A DNA stretch of 64,000 nucleotides from Paracoccus sp. SCSIO 75233 (lineage in GTDB: Bacteria > Pseudomonadota > Alphaproteobacteria > Rhodobacterales > Rhodobacteraceae), in the NCBI RefSeq assembly GCF_027912675.1, contig NZ_CP115757.1:2942501-3006500 (forward strand), written 5' to 3'. Shown piece after piece: positions 45,416 through 53,977 of the stretch. Position 1 is the stretch's first letter; each line of letters starts with the position of its first letter. The translations under genes were made by a program, and so were the position numbers. The notes beneath the pieces are model-generated. The model was given only the letters and a program-made list of their open reading frames with translations. It was not told the DNA's origin and did no database searches.

Positions 45416-46165
45416 TCACTTCGCGTCGTGAAAAATGATCCCGACGGTATTTCGCTGGCCGCTGCGGACGCGGCTGACGCCGTGGCGCAGGTTGACGCGG
45501 TAGCTTCCGCGCGTGCCTTGCACGGGTCGGTTGTGGACAGCGAAAGCGACAGCGTCGCCCTGCATCAACGGAACGACCTCGGCCCGGCTTTGCATCCGGG
45601 GGCGCTGTTCGGTCAGCACGAACTCACCGCCAGTGAAGTCGCGGCCAGGTTCGGACAGCAGGAACGCCACCTGGATCGGGAAGGCCAGATCGCCATAAAG
45701 ATCCTGATGCAGGCAGTTGAAGTCGCCCGGAACGTATTGCAACAGCAGCGGCGTCGGGCGTTTCTGCCCAGCCTCGTGGCATTGCTGCAGGAAATCGGCA
45801 TGAGCTTCGGGATAGCGCTGATCCAGCCCCATACGCTCATTCCAGCTGTTCGCGACCTCGGCCAGTTTCGTCCACAACGCGGTGCGCAAACCGCCCAGCA
45901 GGTCCGGCAGCGGATATTTGAAATAGCGGTATTCACCCTTACCAAAACCGTGCCGCGCCATGTGGATATGGCTGCGGAAATGCTGCTCCTGCGGGTAAAG
46001 TGCGGCAAGGCGGCGGCACTCTTCCGGGGACAGAATGCCTTTCAGCGTCGCGCAGCCGAAATTGTTCATTTCGTCTGCAAAAGCCGACCAGTCATAGGTC
46101 GCGAGGCGCTGCTCGGCCGATTTCACGACCGGCGCGGCGGGGATAAAATCGCTCACGGCATTCAT
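45416..46165 (-). CDS. 2-oxoglutarate/Fe(II)-dependent oxygenase of the Ada operon
   Basis: A 249-residue prolyl-hydroxylase-like 2OG-Fe(II) oxygenase. Iron ligands are visible as the H-x-D in CLHQDLYGDLAFPIQ and the distal His in VAFAVHNRPVQG; the 2OG-binding Arg is in SYRVNLRHGVSRV. Its ATG overlaps the ada stop by 4 bp, so it is co-translated with Ada. Many alphaproteobacteria carry this gene next to ada. Direct dealkylation of damaged nucleic acid or protein is the natural guess, but it is not an AlkB orthologue; AlkB is a separate gene here. Confidence 0.85.
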   Translation of the reverse strand: MNAVSDFIPAAPVVKSAEQRLATYDWSAFADEMNNFGCATLKGILSPEECRRLAALYPQEQHFRSHIHMARHGFGKGEYRYFKYPLPDLLGGLRTALWTKLAEVANSWNERMGLDQRYPEAHADFLQQCHEAGQKRPTPLLLQYVPGDFNCLHQDLYGDLAFPIQVAFLLSEPGRDFTGGEFVLTEQRPRMQSRAEVVPLMQGDAVAFAVHNRPVQGTRGSYRVNLRHGVSRVRSGQRNTVGIIFHDAK

Positions 46166-47226
46166 GCTGCGGACTCCTTTTCCAGCAGGGCGCGTTTGCG
46201 TTCGATCCCCCAGCGATAACCCGAAAGATCGCCATCGTTGCGCACGACCCGGTGGCAGGGGATGGCCACGGCGAGCTTGTTGGCCGCACAGGCCCCCGCC
46301 ACGGCGCGGACCGATTTGGGTGCGCCGATCTTGCGGGCGATGTCAGTGTAGCTGACCGTCTCACCCACCGGGATGTCGCGAAGGGCCTGCCAGACGCGCT
46401 GCTGGAAGGCGGTGCCACGAATGTTCAGCGGCAGGTCCAGCCCGATCTGCGGGGCTTCGACAAAGCCCACCACCTGAGCGACACGAGCCTCGAAAGCCGC
46501 ATCCCCACCAATCAGATTGGCCTTCGGAAAGCGGTCCTGCAACTCGTTGACGAGGGTTTCGGGATCATCCCCCAAGGCAATCGCGCAGATACCCTTATCG
46601 CTTTCGGCCACCAGGATCGCCCCAAGCGCGCTTTCGCCCAGGGCAAAGCGGATATCGGTATCCTTGCCGCCCTGACGGAAGGCCGTGGGCGTCATGCCCA
46701 GAACCTTGTTCGAGGTCTCGTAAAACCGGCTGTTCGCGTTGAACCCGGCGTCGTAAATCGCTTCGGTCACGGTATTCTCCTTATCCTGCAGTTCAGCGCG
46801 CACCTTTTGCGCACGATGCGCGGCGCCCCATTCGCGTGGCGTCAGCCCGGTGATCGCCTTGAACTGGCGGTGAAAGTAATGGCTGCTGAAGCCCACCTTG
46901 GCGGCGAGATCGTCCAGCTTGGGCATCTCGTCCGAGGCCGCGATGATGCGACAGGCCTCGGCGATGATTTCGGTATTGGCCTGTGCGGCCGACTGCCCCT
47001 TGGGATTGCACCGCATGCAGGGGCGGAAGCCTGCGGCCTCGGCGTCCTTCGGCGCATCGTAAAAGACGACATTGACGGACTTGGCCCGGCGCGAGGGACA
47101 GGATGGGCGGCAATAGATGCCGGTGGTTTTGACGGCAAAGACAAAATTACCATCCGCGGCCGCATCCCGGTCCACGACGTTTTGCCAGCGCGGGTCCTGT
47201 TCAGTTTGGGTCTTGTTGATTGTCAT
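46162..47226 (-). CDS. ada: bifunctional Ada: DNA repair alkyltransferase and transcriptional activator
   Basis: 354 residues. The N-terminal zinc domain takes methyl groups from phosphotriesters (FAVKTTGIYCRPSCPSR, with FRPCMRCNP completing the Cys4 site). An AraC-type helix-turn-helix (LAAKVGFSSHYFHRQFKAIT) and an O6-alkylguanine transferase domain with IPCHRVVRNDGDLSGYRWG follow. All active-site cysteines are present, so it should work as sensor and repair enzyme. The ATG at 47226 is chosen by the conserved start of the zinc domain. Its own Ada-box-like site lies at 47295-47307. Confidence 0.96.
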   Translation of the reverse strand: MTINKTQTEQDPRWQNVVDRDAAADGNFVFAVKTTGIYCRPSCPSRRAKSVNVVFYDAPKDAEAAGFRPCMRCNPKGQSAAQANTEIIAEACRIIAASDEMPKLDDLAAKVGFSSHYFHRQFKAITGLTPREWGAAHRAQKVRAELQDKENTVTEAIYDAGFNANSRFYETSNKVLGMTPTAFRQGGKDTDIRFALGESALGAILVAESDKGICAIALGDDPETLVNELQDRFPKANLIGGDAAFEARVAQVVGFVEAPQIGLDLPLNIRGTAFQQRVWQALRDIPVGETVSYTDIARKIGAPKSVRAVAGACAANKLAVAIPCHRVVRNDGDLSGYRWGIERKRALLEKESAA

Positions 47227-47294
47227 GCTCTTTACCCGATTGGTTGGCTGTTGATCCCAATATAAGGCACTTTCGCCCCCGCTCACTCCGCGCC

Positions 47295-47307
47295 TTGCTT
47301 TCAAATC
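47295..47307 (-). promoter_or_regulatory. Ada-box-like site before ada
   Basis: On the minus strand GAT-N6-GCAA followed by G, three bases and CGGAG; a TATATT -10-like element follows about 21 bp later. It is 69 bp before the ada start, which would give ada an internal promoter in addition to read-through. Confidence 0.6.
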
Positions 47308-47311
47308 CGGT

Positions 47312-47551
47312 TCACCCGATGCGGTAAATGGCGGTCTGCGTCAGGCGAAACACCTCGCCGGATGCCAGATGCAACTCGTGTTCGCCGTCAGGCAGGGCTT
47401 TCAAACGGGCCAGACCGGCCCGGAAGACGCCTGCGGCGTCGTCCAGAAAATTGGCCTTTGTATAGCCGTTCTGGCACCCGCCGCAGCCTGCGCAGCCCGC
47501 AGAACGAGAGACCTGCGGGGCATCTGCCCCCTTGGTTTTCTGATTCAACAT
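47312..47551 (-). CDS. small Cys-rich protein of the Ada operon, function unknown
   Basis: 79 residues with a compact cysteine cluster, GCAGCGGCQNG, near residues 19-29, then a globular-looking part ending HLASGEVFRLTQTAIYRIG. I do not recognise it. Three closely spaced Cys (C-x2-C-x2-C) could bind zinc or an iron-sulfur centre. It starts 4 bp after the stop of the PEP-mutase-family gene and lies before ada, so it is expressed with the alkylation response. A role as metallochaperone or redox partner for the operon's iron-dependent oxygenases is speculation. Confidence 0.65.
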   Translation of the reverse strand: MLNQKTKGADAPQVSRSAGCAGCGGCQNGYTKANFLDDAAGVFRAGLARLKALPDGEHELHLASGEVFRLTQTAIYRIG

Positions 47552-47555
47552 GGCA

Positions 47556-48323
47556 TCAACCGAAGCTCGCTGCGGGCAGGCTGCCGTTTTGCTGCAGTTC
47601 AGTGGCAGCAGAGATAAAGGCAGTGCGCGCAGGCACGGCGAGGAAACCGCCTACGCTGATGCGCCGAACGCCTGAATTTTTCAGATCTTCCGCATTCATC
47701 TCCGGGCTGACCAGAAGCACATTGACAGGCTTCGGCGCGACGGCAGCGACAATGGCGGCGATGTCGTCCGGCTTTGTGACGGCGGGCGCATAGAGGACGT
47801 CCGCCCCGGCCTCGGCATAGGCCTGCAACCGTTCGATGGTCGCAGCCAGATCGGCATTGCCCAACAGAAAGCCTTCGCTGCGGCCAATCAGCATGACATT
47901 CTGGTCAATTGCGTCGATGGCCTCGCGTGCCGCCCGGATGCGGAGTGCCGCTTTTTCGAGGGGATATAGCGTGTCGCCCGCGCGGTCCTCGATGGACAGC
48001 CCGGCGACGCCTGTTTCGACGGCACGAGTCACGTTGGCTGCCACGCCCTCTGGGTCATCCGCAAATCCGGCCTCGAAATCCGCGTTGATCGGAAGATCGG
48101 TGGCTGCGACGAGATCGCGCAGATTGGCCAGCGTTTCCTCCAATGTCGCCGACAGATCATCCTCGCCGAGCGTCAGCGCAAGCCCGTGGCTGGTCGAGGC
48201 AATCGCCTTGAAGCCCAGCTTCGTCAGTTCCCTGGCCTCGCCAGCGGTGGCCGCGTTCGGCATGGTGAAAAAGCCATCGTGCAGTTTGCGGAAGGCAGCG
48301 CGTCGTGCTGAGACGTCAGTCAT
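47556..48323 (-). CDS. isocitrate lyase/PEP mutase-family protein in the Ada operon
   Basis: 255 residues of TIM-barrel lyase type (TDVSARRAAFRKLHDGFF at the start, then INADFEAGFADDPEGVAANV, LSIEDRAGDTLYPLEKAALR and LIGRSEGFLLG). It lacks the Cys-containing KKCGH lyase loop of isocitrate lyase, as usual for the phosphonopyruvate/oxaloacetate hydrolase-like branch, so the reaction is uncertain. The ATG at 48323 has AAAAGGAG at good distance. The frame also remains open from the upstream alkB without a stop, giving a possible AlkB fusion (see alkB). Its presence in a DNA repair operon is not explained. Confidence 0.85.
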   Translation of the reverse strand: MTDVSARRAAFRKLHDGFFTMPNAATAGEARELTKLGFKAIASTSHGLALTLGEDDLSATLEETLANLRDLVAATDLPINADFEAGFADDPEGVAANVTRAVETGVAGLSIEDRAGDTLYPLEKAALRIRAAREAIDAIDQNVMLIGRSEGFLLGNADLAATIERLQAYAEAGADVLYAPAVTKPDDIAAIVAAVAPKPVNVLLVSPEMNAEDLKNSGVRRISVGGFLAVPARTAFISAATELQQNGSLPAASFG

Positions 48324-49064
48324 CGGTTTCTCCTTTTCAAGATTTCCCGGACATATTTGCTGATTTCCAGTCTTCCGGCACTCCGATCCTTGCGCTCGAA
48401 TATCGACGCATTCAAAGTCGCCACGAAAGGTCAGGTTCAGCCGCATCCGTCCGACCGCAGGATGCTCCCCATCCTTCATCGTCAAAACCCCATGATAGCA
48501 AAGCCGCGATGGCCCGCCCCAGACCGCGACATCACCATGCATCAGCGCGTATTTCTGCACCGGATCGTTCCGTTTCAGCCCGCCGAATTGAAACGTGGCC
48601 GGCAGGCCAAGAGAAACCGAAACGATGGGATTGCCCATATCGCGCTCATTCCTGTCCTGATGCAGCGACAGCCGCGCGCCCAGTTCATAGCGGTTGATCA
48701 GACAGGCATCGGGGCGAAAATCGGGATAGCCCGCCTTCGTCGCGGCCTCGGTCGCGACTGCCATGAAACTGTCGGGCATCGCGGGCCAGGGTCTACCGGC
48801 TTCCGGATCGATCCCGTCATAGCGATAGCCGCTGCGATCCGTGATCCAGCCCGCCTGTCCGCAATTGGTCGTCGCCACCGACATCACATGACCGCCGGGC
48901 GTCACCATGTTGCGAAAGGGTGAGGCAGTTGACACCTCGCGGATCGCGGTCAGCAGGTCGTCCACCCTCGTCAGAGCCTGTCCGCGTAGCAGGACGGCAC
49001 CCTCCGCCATATGATCGCGAGCGGTTTGCTGCGGCTCGATGCCGCCGAATAGATCATTGATCAT
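48324..49064 (-). CDS. alkB: AlkB-type alkylated-DNA dioxygenase, reading through into the next gene
   Basis: About 214 residues form a normal AlkB (FRNMVTPGGHVMSVATTNCG, iron ligands H and D in RLSLHQDRNERD, the distal His in SRLCYHGVLTM, 2OG Arg in RMRLNLTF). It oxidatively removes methyl groups from 1-methyladenine and 3-methylcytosine. After LNLTFR (48423) there is no stop. About 33 further codons read through the intergenic region into the lyase ATG at 48323 in the same frame, predicting a 502-residue fusion. A TGA exists in another frame 12 bp after LTFR, so a one-base indel may have removed the original stop. The start overlaps the 203-residue gene by 11 bp. Confidence 0.88.
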
Positions 49065-49665
49065 GGCCTGCCTCTTTCACATATGCGGATGGGTGAAGAA
49101 CCGGACGATATCCGGCTTTCATGACGGCGTAGCTCGAAGGCGGTGTCAGCATGCCATCGAGATCGGGCGGATCACTGGCCGAGTAGCCTTTGGGCGACCA
49201 TTCCAGCCATCGTCCAGCCCATAGCCATGACGTATGCCCGGATGCCGCAATGACGCCGACTGGCAGCGGTCCTGATGGTAATGGATGCAGGCGCTTGTCA
49301 CGCCCGTTCAGCCGCTCTGAATGCAGGACGGCGTCCATCACCTTGACCGAAGGCGCGCTGTCCCAACCATCCCGAAACCGCAAGGCCGCCTCCCTGCGGC
49401 AAAGGAAGCAAGGGCGATGGCCTGCCGCAAGTGCGGTCGCTTCATCCAGAAAGAACAACTCGGTCCAGTTCCGGCCGGTCATCACCTCGCGCCGACGTCC
49501 CTTGTAGTCGCAACGACAGATCAGCCAGACCTTGCTTGTCCAACGCCGATTGCTCAGTCGCTGCTCCTTGGGCATATGAATAATGCCGCGATTGCCAGTG
49601 AACATACCCCGAGCGTTAACGGCGATAACGTCGCCAAATGGGGTGACACGGTTTTGCAGCGGCAT
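49054..49665 (-). CDS. uncharacterised 203-residue protein heading the Ada operon
   Basis: The protein starts MPLQNRVTPFGDVIAVNARG behind AAGGAG. It has a basic middle part (RRWTSKVWLICRCDYKGRRR, EVMTGRNWTELFFLDEATAL), a Cys pair in AAGHRPCFLCRREAALRF, and ends PSSYAVMKAGYRPVLHPSA. I know no function; similar proteins occur near ada/alkB genes in other alphaproteobacteria, as far as I recall. GHRPCFLCRR resembles the second Cys pair of Ada's zinc domain (FRPCMRCNP), but the context sequence is otherwise different. It is the first gene after the Ada box at 49726, so it should be strongly damage-induced. A nucleic-acid-binding role is inferred. Confidence 0.75.
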   Translation of the reverse strand: MPLQNRVTPFGDVIAVNARGMFTGNRGIIHMPKEQRLSNRRWTSKVWLICRCDYKGRRREVMTGRNWTELFFLDEATALAAGHRPCFLCRREAALRFRDGWDSAPSVKVMDAVLHSERLNGRDKRLHPLPSGPLPVGVIAASGHTSWLWAGRWLEWSPKGYSASDPPDLDGMLTPPSSYAVMKAGYRPVLHPSAYVKEAGHDQ

Positions 49666-49725
49666 TCCTCGCTCCTTTTGAAGGGACCAAATTGGCGGGG
49701 TGATGGCCGGATGCCACTCCGAATC

Positions 49726-49738
49726 TTGCGCTTTAATC
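49726..49738 (-). promoter_or_regulatory. Ada-box-like site of the main Ada operon
   Basis: On the minus strand GAT-N6-GCAA with the core TTAAAGCGCAAG, close to the E. coli ada box AATTAAAGCGCAA. CGGAG follows four bases after GCAA, as in the other sites. It lies 61 bp before the operon's first start codon (49665). Confidence 0.7.
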
Positions 49739-49743
49739 GGACG

Positions 49744-49756
49744 GGTTTGACCGCAA
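49744..49756 (+). promoter_or_regulatory. possible Ada-box-like site before alkA
   Basis: On the plus strand GGT-N6-GCAA, followed by G, three bases and CGGGG. The first triplet deviates from AAT/GAT, but the right half and the distance to the alkA start (65 bp) match the three other sites. Confidence 0.4.
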
Positions 49757-49821
49757 GAAACGGGGTTCATTTCTGCCTCGTCCGTGCGACTCGCGACTTT
49801 CATTCATGATACTGGAACAAA

Positions 49822-50463
49822 ATGCAGACCGACGACCGTTACACTGACGCCGAGAACTTCCTGCGTGATCTGGATGAAGATTGGGCGCACGTCATTGATC
49901 TGATCGGACCCTGCCGTCACGATCCGAAAGCGGCGCGCGAGCCCTATGAGGCCCTTATCCGCGCTATCGCCTATCAGCAATTGACTGCCAAAGCCGGTGA
50001 CGCAATCCTCACGCGGCTGAAGGCGCTGTGCCCTGACAATCTTTTCCCAACACCCGACGCAGTCATCGCGATGGAATTCGACGCCCTGCGGGCCTGCGGG
50101 TTCTCGGCCAGCAAGATCGCTACGATCAAGGCCATCGCGGAAGGTTCGAAGACCGGCCTTGTGCCGTCACGAGGCATCGCCGTCAGGATGGATGACGAGG
50201 CCCTGATTTCCAACATATCGGCGATCAAAGGTATCGGTCGCTGGACGGTCGAGATGCTGTTGATGTATTCCCTTGAACGCGCCGATATCCTGCCAGCCGA
50301 TGATTTCGGCGTCCGAGAGGGCTATCGTGCGTTAAGGGAGCTTGATGAGCCGCCCAAACCCAAGGCGCTGCGCGAAATCTCACTAGCCTGGTCGCCATAC
50401 AGAACAGTCGCCTCATGGTATCTTTGGCGCGTTCCACGTGAACGGGGAAACGTGCTTCGATGA
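49822..50463 (+). CDS. alkA: DNA-3-methyladenine glycosylase II (AlkA-like)
   Basis: A 213-residue HhH-GPD glycosylase that excises alkylated purines. The hairpin is in ISNISAIKGIGRWTVEMLLM, followed by the catalytic Asp in RADILPADDFGVREGYRAL; FEALIRAIAYQQL-like residues (YEALIRAIAYQQLTAKAG) begin the fold. It lacks the N-terminal TBP-like domain of E. coli AlkA, as is common in this short class. It is divergent from the Ada operon with 156 bp between starts, and a weak Ada-box-like site faces it. Confidence 0.93.
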   Translation: MQTDDRYTDAENFLRDLDEDWAHVIDLIGPCRHDPKAAREPYEALIRAIAYQQLTAKAGDAILTRLKALCPDNLFPTPDAVIAMEFDALRACGFSASKIATIKAIAEGSKTGLVPSRGIAVRMDDEALISNISAIKGIGRWTVEMLLMYSLERADILPADDFGVREGYRALRELDEPPKPKALREISLAWSPYRTVASWYLWRVPRERGNVLR

Positions 50464-50489
50464 GCGGGCTTGTGACACGAATGCTGACT

Positions 50490-51527
50490 TCAGCCAAAAG
50501 TGGCGCCGCTGATGTTCTCGCGTGTAATGACTTCGACGGGTACCATACCGATACGTGCTGGCCGGTTCTCAAGGAGGCCGATCATTGCCTGAACCGCCAG
50601 TTCAGCAATTCGCTGCATATTCTGATGGATCACGATATCCATCGAACCGTCCAACAGATAGGAAGCGGTTTTCGGCGTCAGATTATGTCCGATCAACGTG
50701 ATCTTGTCCGCTACACCGGCATCCTTCAATGCGGTCACAACACCTTCGTTGCCTCCACCAACATTATAGATGCCAACAATGTCGGGAAATTCTCTGAGAA
50801 TCTCCTGCACGACCTTGCAATTCTCGGCCATCTCATCCTGTCCGGAATAAGTTCCGACGACCTGCAAGTGAGCGAAGTCCCTGCGAATGGTCGACCGAAA
50901 GCCCATTTCGCGGTCGCTGTGGTTTCGGTAGAGATGCATACCGGAAATAACGGCAACCGGTCCGGATCGGCGGGTTATGAGTCCCATGAGGCGTGCCGCC
51001 GTGCGCCCGGCCGCCATGTTGTCCGTGCCTATGAACTGACCGATCACCGGGCTGACCAGATCAGATACAATCGGCACGCAGGGTATCCCCAGCGAATGAA
51101 GTTCCTCTACCGCGTCCACAACGCGTGGATCGTCCAGAGCCTGAAAGCCGATCGCATCTATTCCCTGTCCAGCACAGGCGCGTAGTTTTCGCGCCAACAA
51201 TGAAGGTTCGAGCTTCTTGGAAAAAATGCAATCTATTGTGGCGCGGCCATCGGTGTACACATTCTGGAAGCAGTTTCCCAAAAACTCCGTGGACGGGCCT
51301 GCCTCTTCGGGCAGGAAGATCCTCAGCCGCCAAGGGCGTGCGCGATCCTCAATCTGTGCGCCGGTTTCGATGGCATGCTTCGCCTGCATGACACGTTGGC
51401 GGGTTTCGGCCCGCACATTAACACGATTGTTCAGGACCCGGTCCACGGTCGCGGTGCCGACACCTGCCAGTTTCGCAATCTCCGCAACACTGGCGCGTTT
51501 GAAAACTATCGGTTCTTCATCGTTCAT
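50490..51527 (-). CDS. LacI-family transcriptional regulator
   Basis: A 345-residue repressor. The LacI helix-turn-helix and hinge are at residues 12-60 (ASVAEIAKLAGVGTATVDRV, NNRVNVRAETRQRVMQA), and a periplasmic-binding-like sugar domain follows (VDAVEELHSLGIPCVPIVSD, GSMDIVIHQNMQRIAELAVQ). It converges on alkA and diverges from the truncated TRAP binding-protein gene, with AT-rich intergenic DNA between. A sugar or cyclitol ligand is likely, and the iol genes further right make an inositol-related inducer plausible (inference). Confidence 0.92.
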   Translation of the reverse strand: MNDEEPIVFKRASVAEIAKLAGVGTATVDRVLNNRVNVRAETRQRVMQAKHAIETGAQIEDRARPWRLRIFLPEEAGPSTEFLGNCFQNVYTDGRATIDCIFSKKLEPSLLARKLRACAGQGIDAIGFQALDDPRVVDAVEELHSLGIPCVPIVSDLVSPVIGQFIGTDNMAAGRTAARLMGLITRRSGPVAVISGMHLYRNHSDREMGFRSTIRRDFAHLQVVGTYSGQDEMAENCKVVQEILREFPDIVGIYNVGGGNEGVVTALKDAGVADKITLIGHNLTPKTASYLLDGSMDIVIHQNMQRIAELAVQAMIGLLENRPARIGMVPVEVITRENISGATFG

Positions 51528-51709
51528 GGCTCGGTTCTAAAGCCAATGGAAATCAAAAGCCATCAAAAAGAAGCCGTCATTGATAACACCATAAAGCATC
51601 AAAAAACATCAGTTACGTCAGGATGATGTAAATTTCTTGCTAGAGAATGCGGCCAAGGTTTATCAAGCAATCACGAGACGGGAGCCTTTGCCCGTTTAGG
51701 GAGGAAAGA

Positions 51710-52558
51710 ATGACAGTTGCAATGAAAATGGTGGCGGGCGCCGCCGGTCTTATGATGTCCGTGTCCATGGGCGCGGCCGCAGACTTCACCTTCAAATATG
51801 CCAATGACCAACCGGAAAGCTCAGTCCGGTCCCAGACGATGATCTGGTTCGAGGAGGAGCTGGAAAAGCGCACGGATGGCCGCATCGAAGTGGAAAACTT
51901 CTTTGGCGGGGCCCTGGGCAACGAACGCGAGATGATGGACCAAGTGACCTCAGGTCTTTTGCAGGGCACCCGTGGCGGGTTCTTCGCTGACGCGACGCCT
52001 GCATACAACCTCTATCAGCTTCCCTTCCTTGTGAATGGCTGGGACCAAATGCAGTGCCTTGTCGGTAGCGAGTTCACGCAGGAAATACAGAATAGAGCCG
52101 AGGCCAACGGCTATCACATCCCCGCTACCGGTATCAGCCAAGGCTTTCGCGCGTATACGAATAACGTCCGCCCCATCACTTCGGTTGAAGATCTGAAGGG
52201 GCTTCGCATCCGGGAACCGCAGTCGGATCTGATGATCGCAACTGGCACGGCCCTCGGCTCAATCCCGGTCGCCATGCCGTTTTCTGAAGCCTATCAGGCC
52301 TTCAAGCAGGGCGTCATCGACGGTCAGCACAATCCGCCGCAAAATATCTGGGACTTCAAGATTCAGGAAGTGCAGAAATATCTGACCCTGTCCAACCACA
52401 TGACTGGCCCTGATCCGTTGATCGTGAACAAGGCATGGTACGATGGATTGCCGGACGATCTGAAGGTCATTTTCGATGACGTCGCTCAGGAAACGCTGGC
52501 CATGTCTGATGATATGTATCGTGAGGCAGAGGCCAAGATTGTCCGTCGTCAGAACATT
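51710..52558 (+). pseudogene. TRAP substrate-binding protein (DctP), 3' end cut off by an IS
   Basis: It encodes a signal peptide (VAGAAGLMMSVSMGAAA) and about 258 residues of a DctP-type binding protein (ANDQPESSVRSQTMIWFEEE, VEDLKGLRIREPQSDLMI, AYQAFKQGVIDGQHNPPQN). Family members are about 325-340 residues. The coding sequence runs into the IS3 terminal repeat at 52559 and stops at 52624 after about 20 foreign residues. The ATG at 51710 follows GGGAGG. The permease genes that should follow are gone; beyond the IS lies the tail of an unrelated gene. The transporter is inactive. Confidence 0.9.
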
Positions 52559-52613
52559 TGGCGCAGATTGGGGCGTAGACTAGCGGAGAGCGGGCCTCGT
52601 CTGGGATTTGATG

Positions 52614-53594
52614 TTAGGCTGTGAGCTTGCGGTGCTGCAAGCGCCGATATTCGATGGTTTTTCGTTTGATCCTTTCGCGCTGTTTGATGATGGCCTGTGC
52701 CCTGCCGAAGTAGACATCGGCAGGCGTCACGTTGGCCAGGCTCTCGTGGTAACGCTGGTTGTTGTAGTGCTCGACGAAGGCCTCGATCTGGGACTCGAGG
52801 TCGCCGGGCAGGAAGTAGTTCTCCAACAGGATGCGGTTCTTCAGGGTCTGGTGCCAGCGCTCGATCTTGCCCTGGGTCTGCGGGTGGCACGGCGCGCCGC
52901 GCACATGGCTCATCTTGTTGGACTCGATGTATTCGGCCAGCTCGCCCGCGATGTAGCTGGGGCCATTGTCCGATAGCAGCCTGGGTTTGTGTAGAACGGT
53001 GGCGCTGTCGCAGCCCGAGGCGGCGAGCGCGAGGTCCAGCGTGTCGGTCACGTCCTCGGCCCGCATGTTGGTGCATAGCTTCCAGGCGATGATGTAGCGC
53101 GAGAAGTCGTCAAGCACCGTCGAGAGGTACATCCAGCCCCACCCGATGATCTTGAAGTAGGTGAAGTCGGTCTGCCACATCTCATTCGGCCGCGTGGTCT
53201 TGGTGTGGAACTGATCGGCCGCCTTGATTACCGTATAGGCTGGGCTGGTGATCAGGTCATGGGCCTTGAGCAACCGGTAGACCGTGGCTTCCGACACGAA
53301 GTAGTGTTTCTCGTCGGTGAAGCGCACGGCCAGTTCGCGTGGGCTGAGGTCGGTCGCCTCCAACGCCATCTCGACGATCTGGTCCTGGATGTCCTCGCCA
53401 ATGCGGTTCCACACCCGGTTCGGTGCCGAAGGGCGATCCTCCAGCGCTTCCGGCCCACCTTCCCGGTAGCGGTCATACCAGCGGTAGAAGGTCCGGCGGG
53501 CAATGCCGAGCTGGTCCAGCGTCCGCCTGGCCGGCAGGTGCGACTGCTCGACGATACGGATGATCTCCAGCTTCTCGGATGCGGGATACCTCAT
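52614..53594 (-). CDS. IS3-family transposase OrfB (DDE integrase core)
   Basis: 326 residues. A helix-turn-helix N-terminus (ARRTLDQLGIARRTFYRWYD) is followed by the rve catalytic core with Asp in EMWQTDFTYF, Asp in LLSDNGPSYIA and Glu in PQTQGKIERWHQTLK, thus a complete DDE triad. It lies in the -1 frame relative to orfA. A run of seven A (53629-53623 on the minus strand) just upstream, with the -1 frame open from there into orfB, allows the usual OrfAB fusion by ribosomal slippage. The element appears able to move. Confidence 0.93.
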   Translation of the reverse strand: MRYPASEKLEIIRIVEQSHLPARRTLDQLGIARRTFYRWYDRYREGGPEALEDRPSAPNRVWNRIGEDIQDQIVEMALEATDLSPRELAVRFTDEKHYFVSEATVYRLLKAHDLITSPAYTVIKAADQFHTKTTRPNEMWQTDFTYFKIIGWGWMYLSTVLDDFSRYIIAWKLCTNMRAEDVTDTLDLALAASGCDSATVLHKPRLLSDNGPSYIAGELAEYIESNKMSHVRGAPCHPQTQGKIERWHQTLKNRILLENYFLPGDLESQIEAFVEHYNNQRYHESLANVTPADVYFGRAQAIIKQRERIKRKTIEYRRLQHRKLTA

Positions 53595-53977
53595 TCGTCG
53601 TCGCCCCCATCCGCGATCATGCTTTTTTTAAGCAAGCGGTTTTCCAGCGTCAGGTCCGCCACGCACTCCTTCAGCGCACGGGCTTCGCGGCGCAAGTCCT
53701 GCACGTCACCGGAGGTCGCCGCACGGGCGGTGTCCCCGGCCAGGCGGCGTTTGCCGGCTTCCATGAACTCCTTGGACCAGCTGTAGTACAGACTCTGCGC
53801 GATGCCCTCTTTGCGGCACAACTCGGCGATACTGTCGTCACCGCGAAGACCTTCAAGCACGATGCGGATCTTGTCTTCGGCCGAGAAGTGGCGGCGGGTC
53901 TGACGCCGGATGTCCTTGACCACCCGATCTGCAGGGGGCTTGGTCGGCGATTTTGAATTGGAGGATTTGGGCTTCAT
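53591..53977 (-). CDS. IS3-family transposase OrfA
   Basis: 128 residues with a basic N-terminus, a helix-turn-helix (RRHFSAEDKIRIVLEGLRGD, DSIAELCRKEGIAQSLYYSW) and a C-terminal leucine zipper-like coiled coil (DLRREARALKECVADLTLEN, RLLKKSM). It binds the IS ends and pairs with OrfB through frameshifting. The stop overlaps the orfB start (ATGA). Confidence 0.92.
   Translation of the reverse strand: MKPKSSNSKSPTKPPADRVVKDIRRQTRRHFSAEDKIRIVLEGLRGDDSIAELCRKEGIAQSLYYSWSKEFMEAGKRRLAGDTARAATSGDVQDLRREARALKECVADLTLENRLLKKSMIADGGDDE

Noticed and set aside
49321..49809. A 162-residue plus-strand frame opposite the 203-residue gene
   Set aside because: Antisense to a gene with good start signals and linkage in the Ada operon; no motifs.
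51528..51709. LacI operator between the LacI gene and the TRAP gene
   Set aside because: AT-rich with repeated CATCAAAAA segments, but no convincing palindrome was found.
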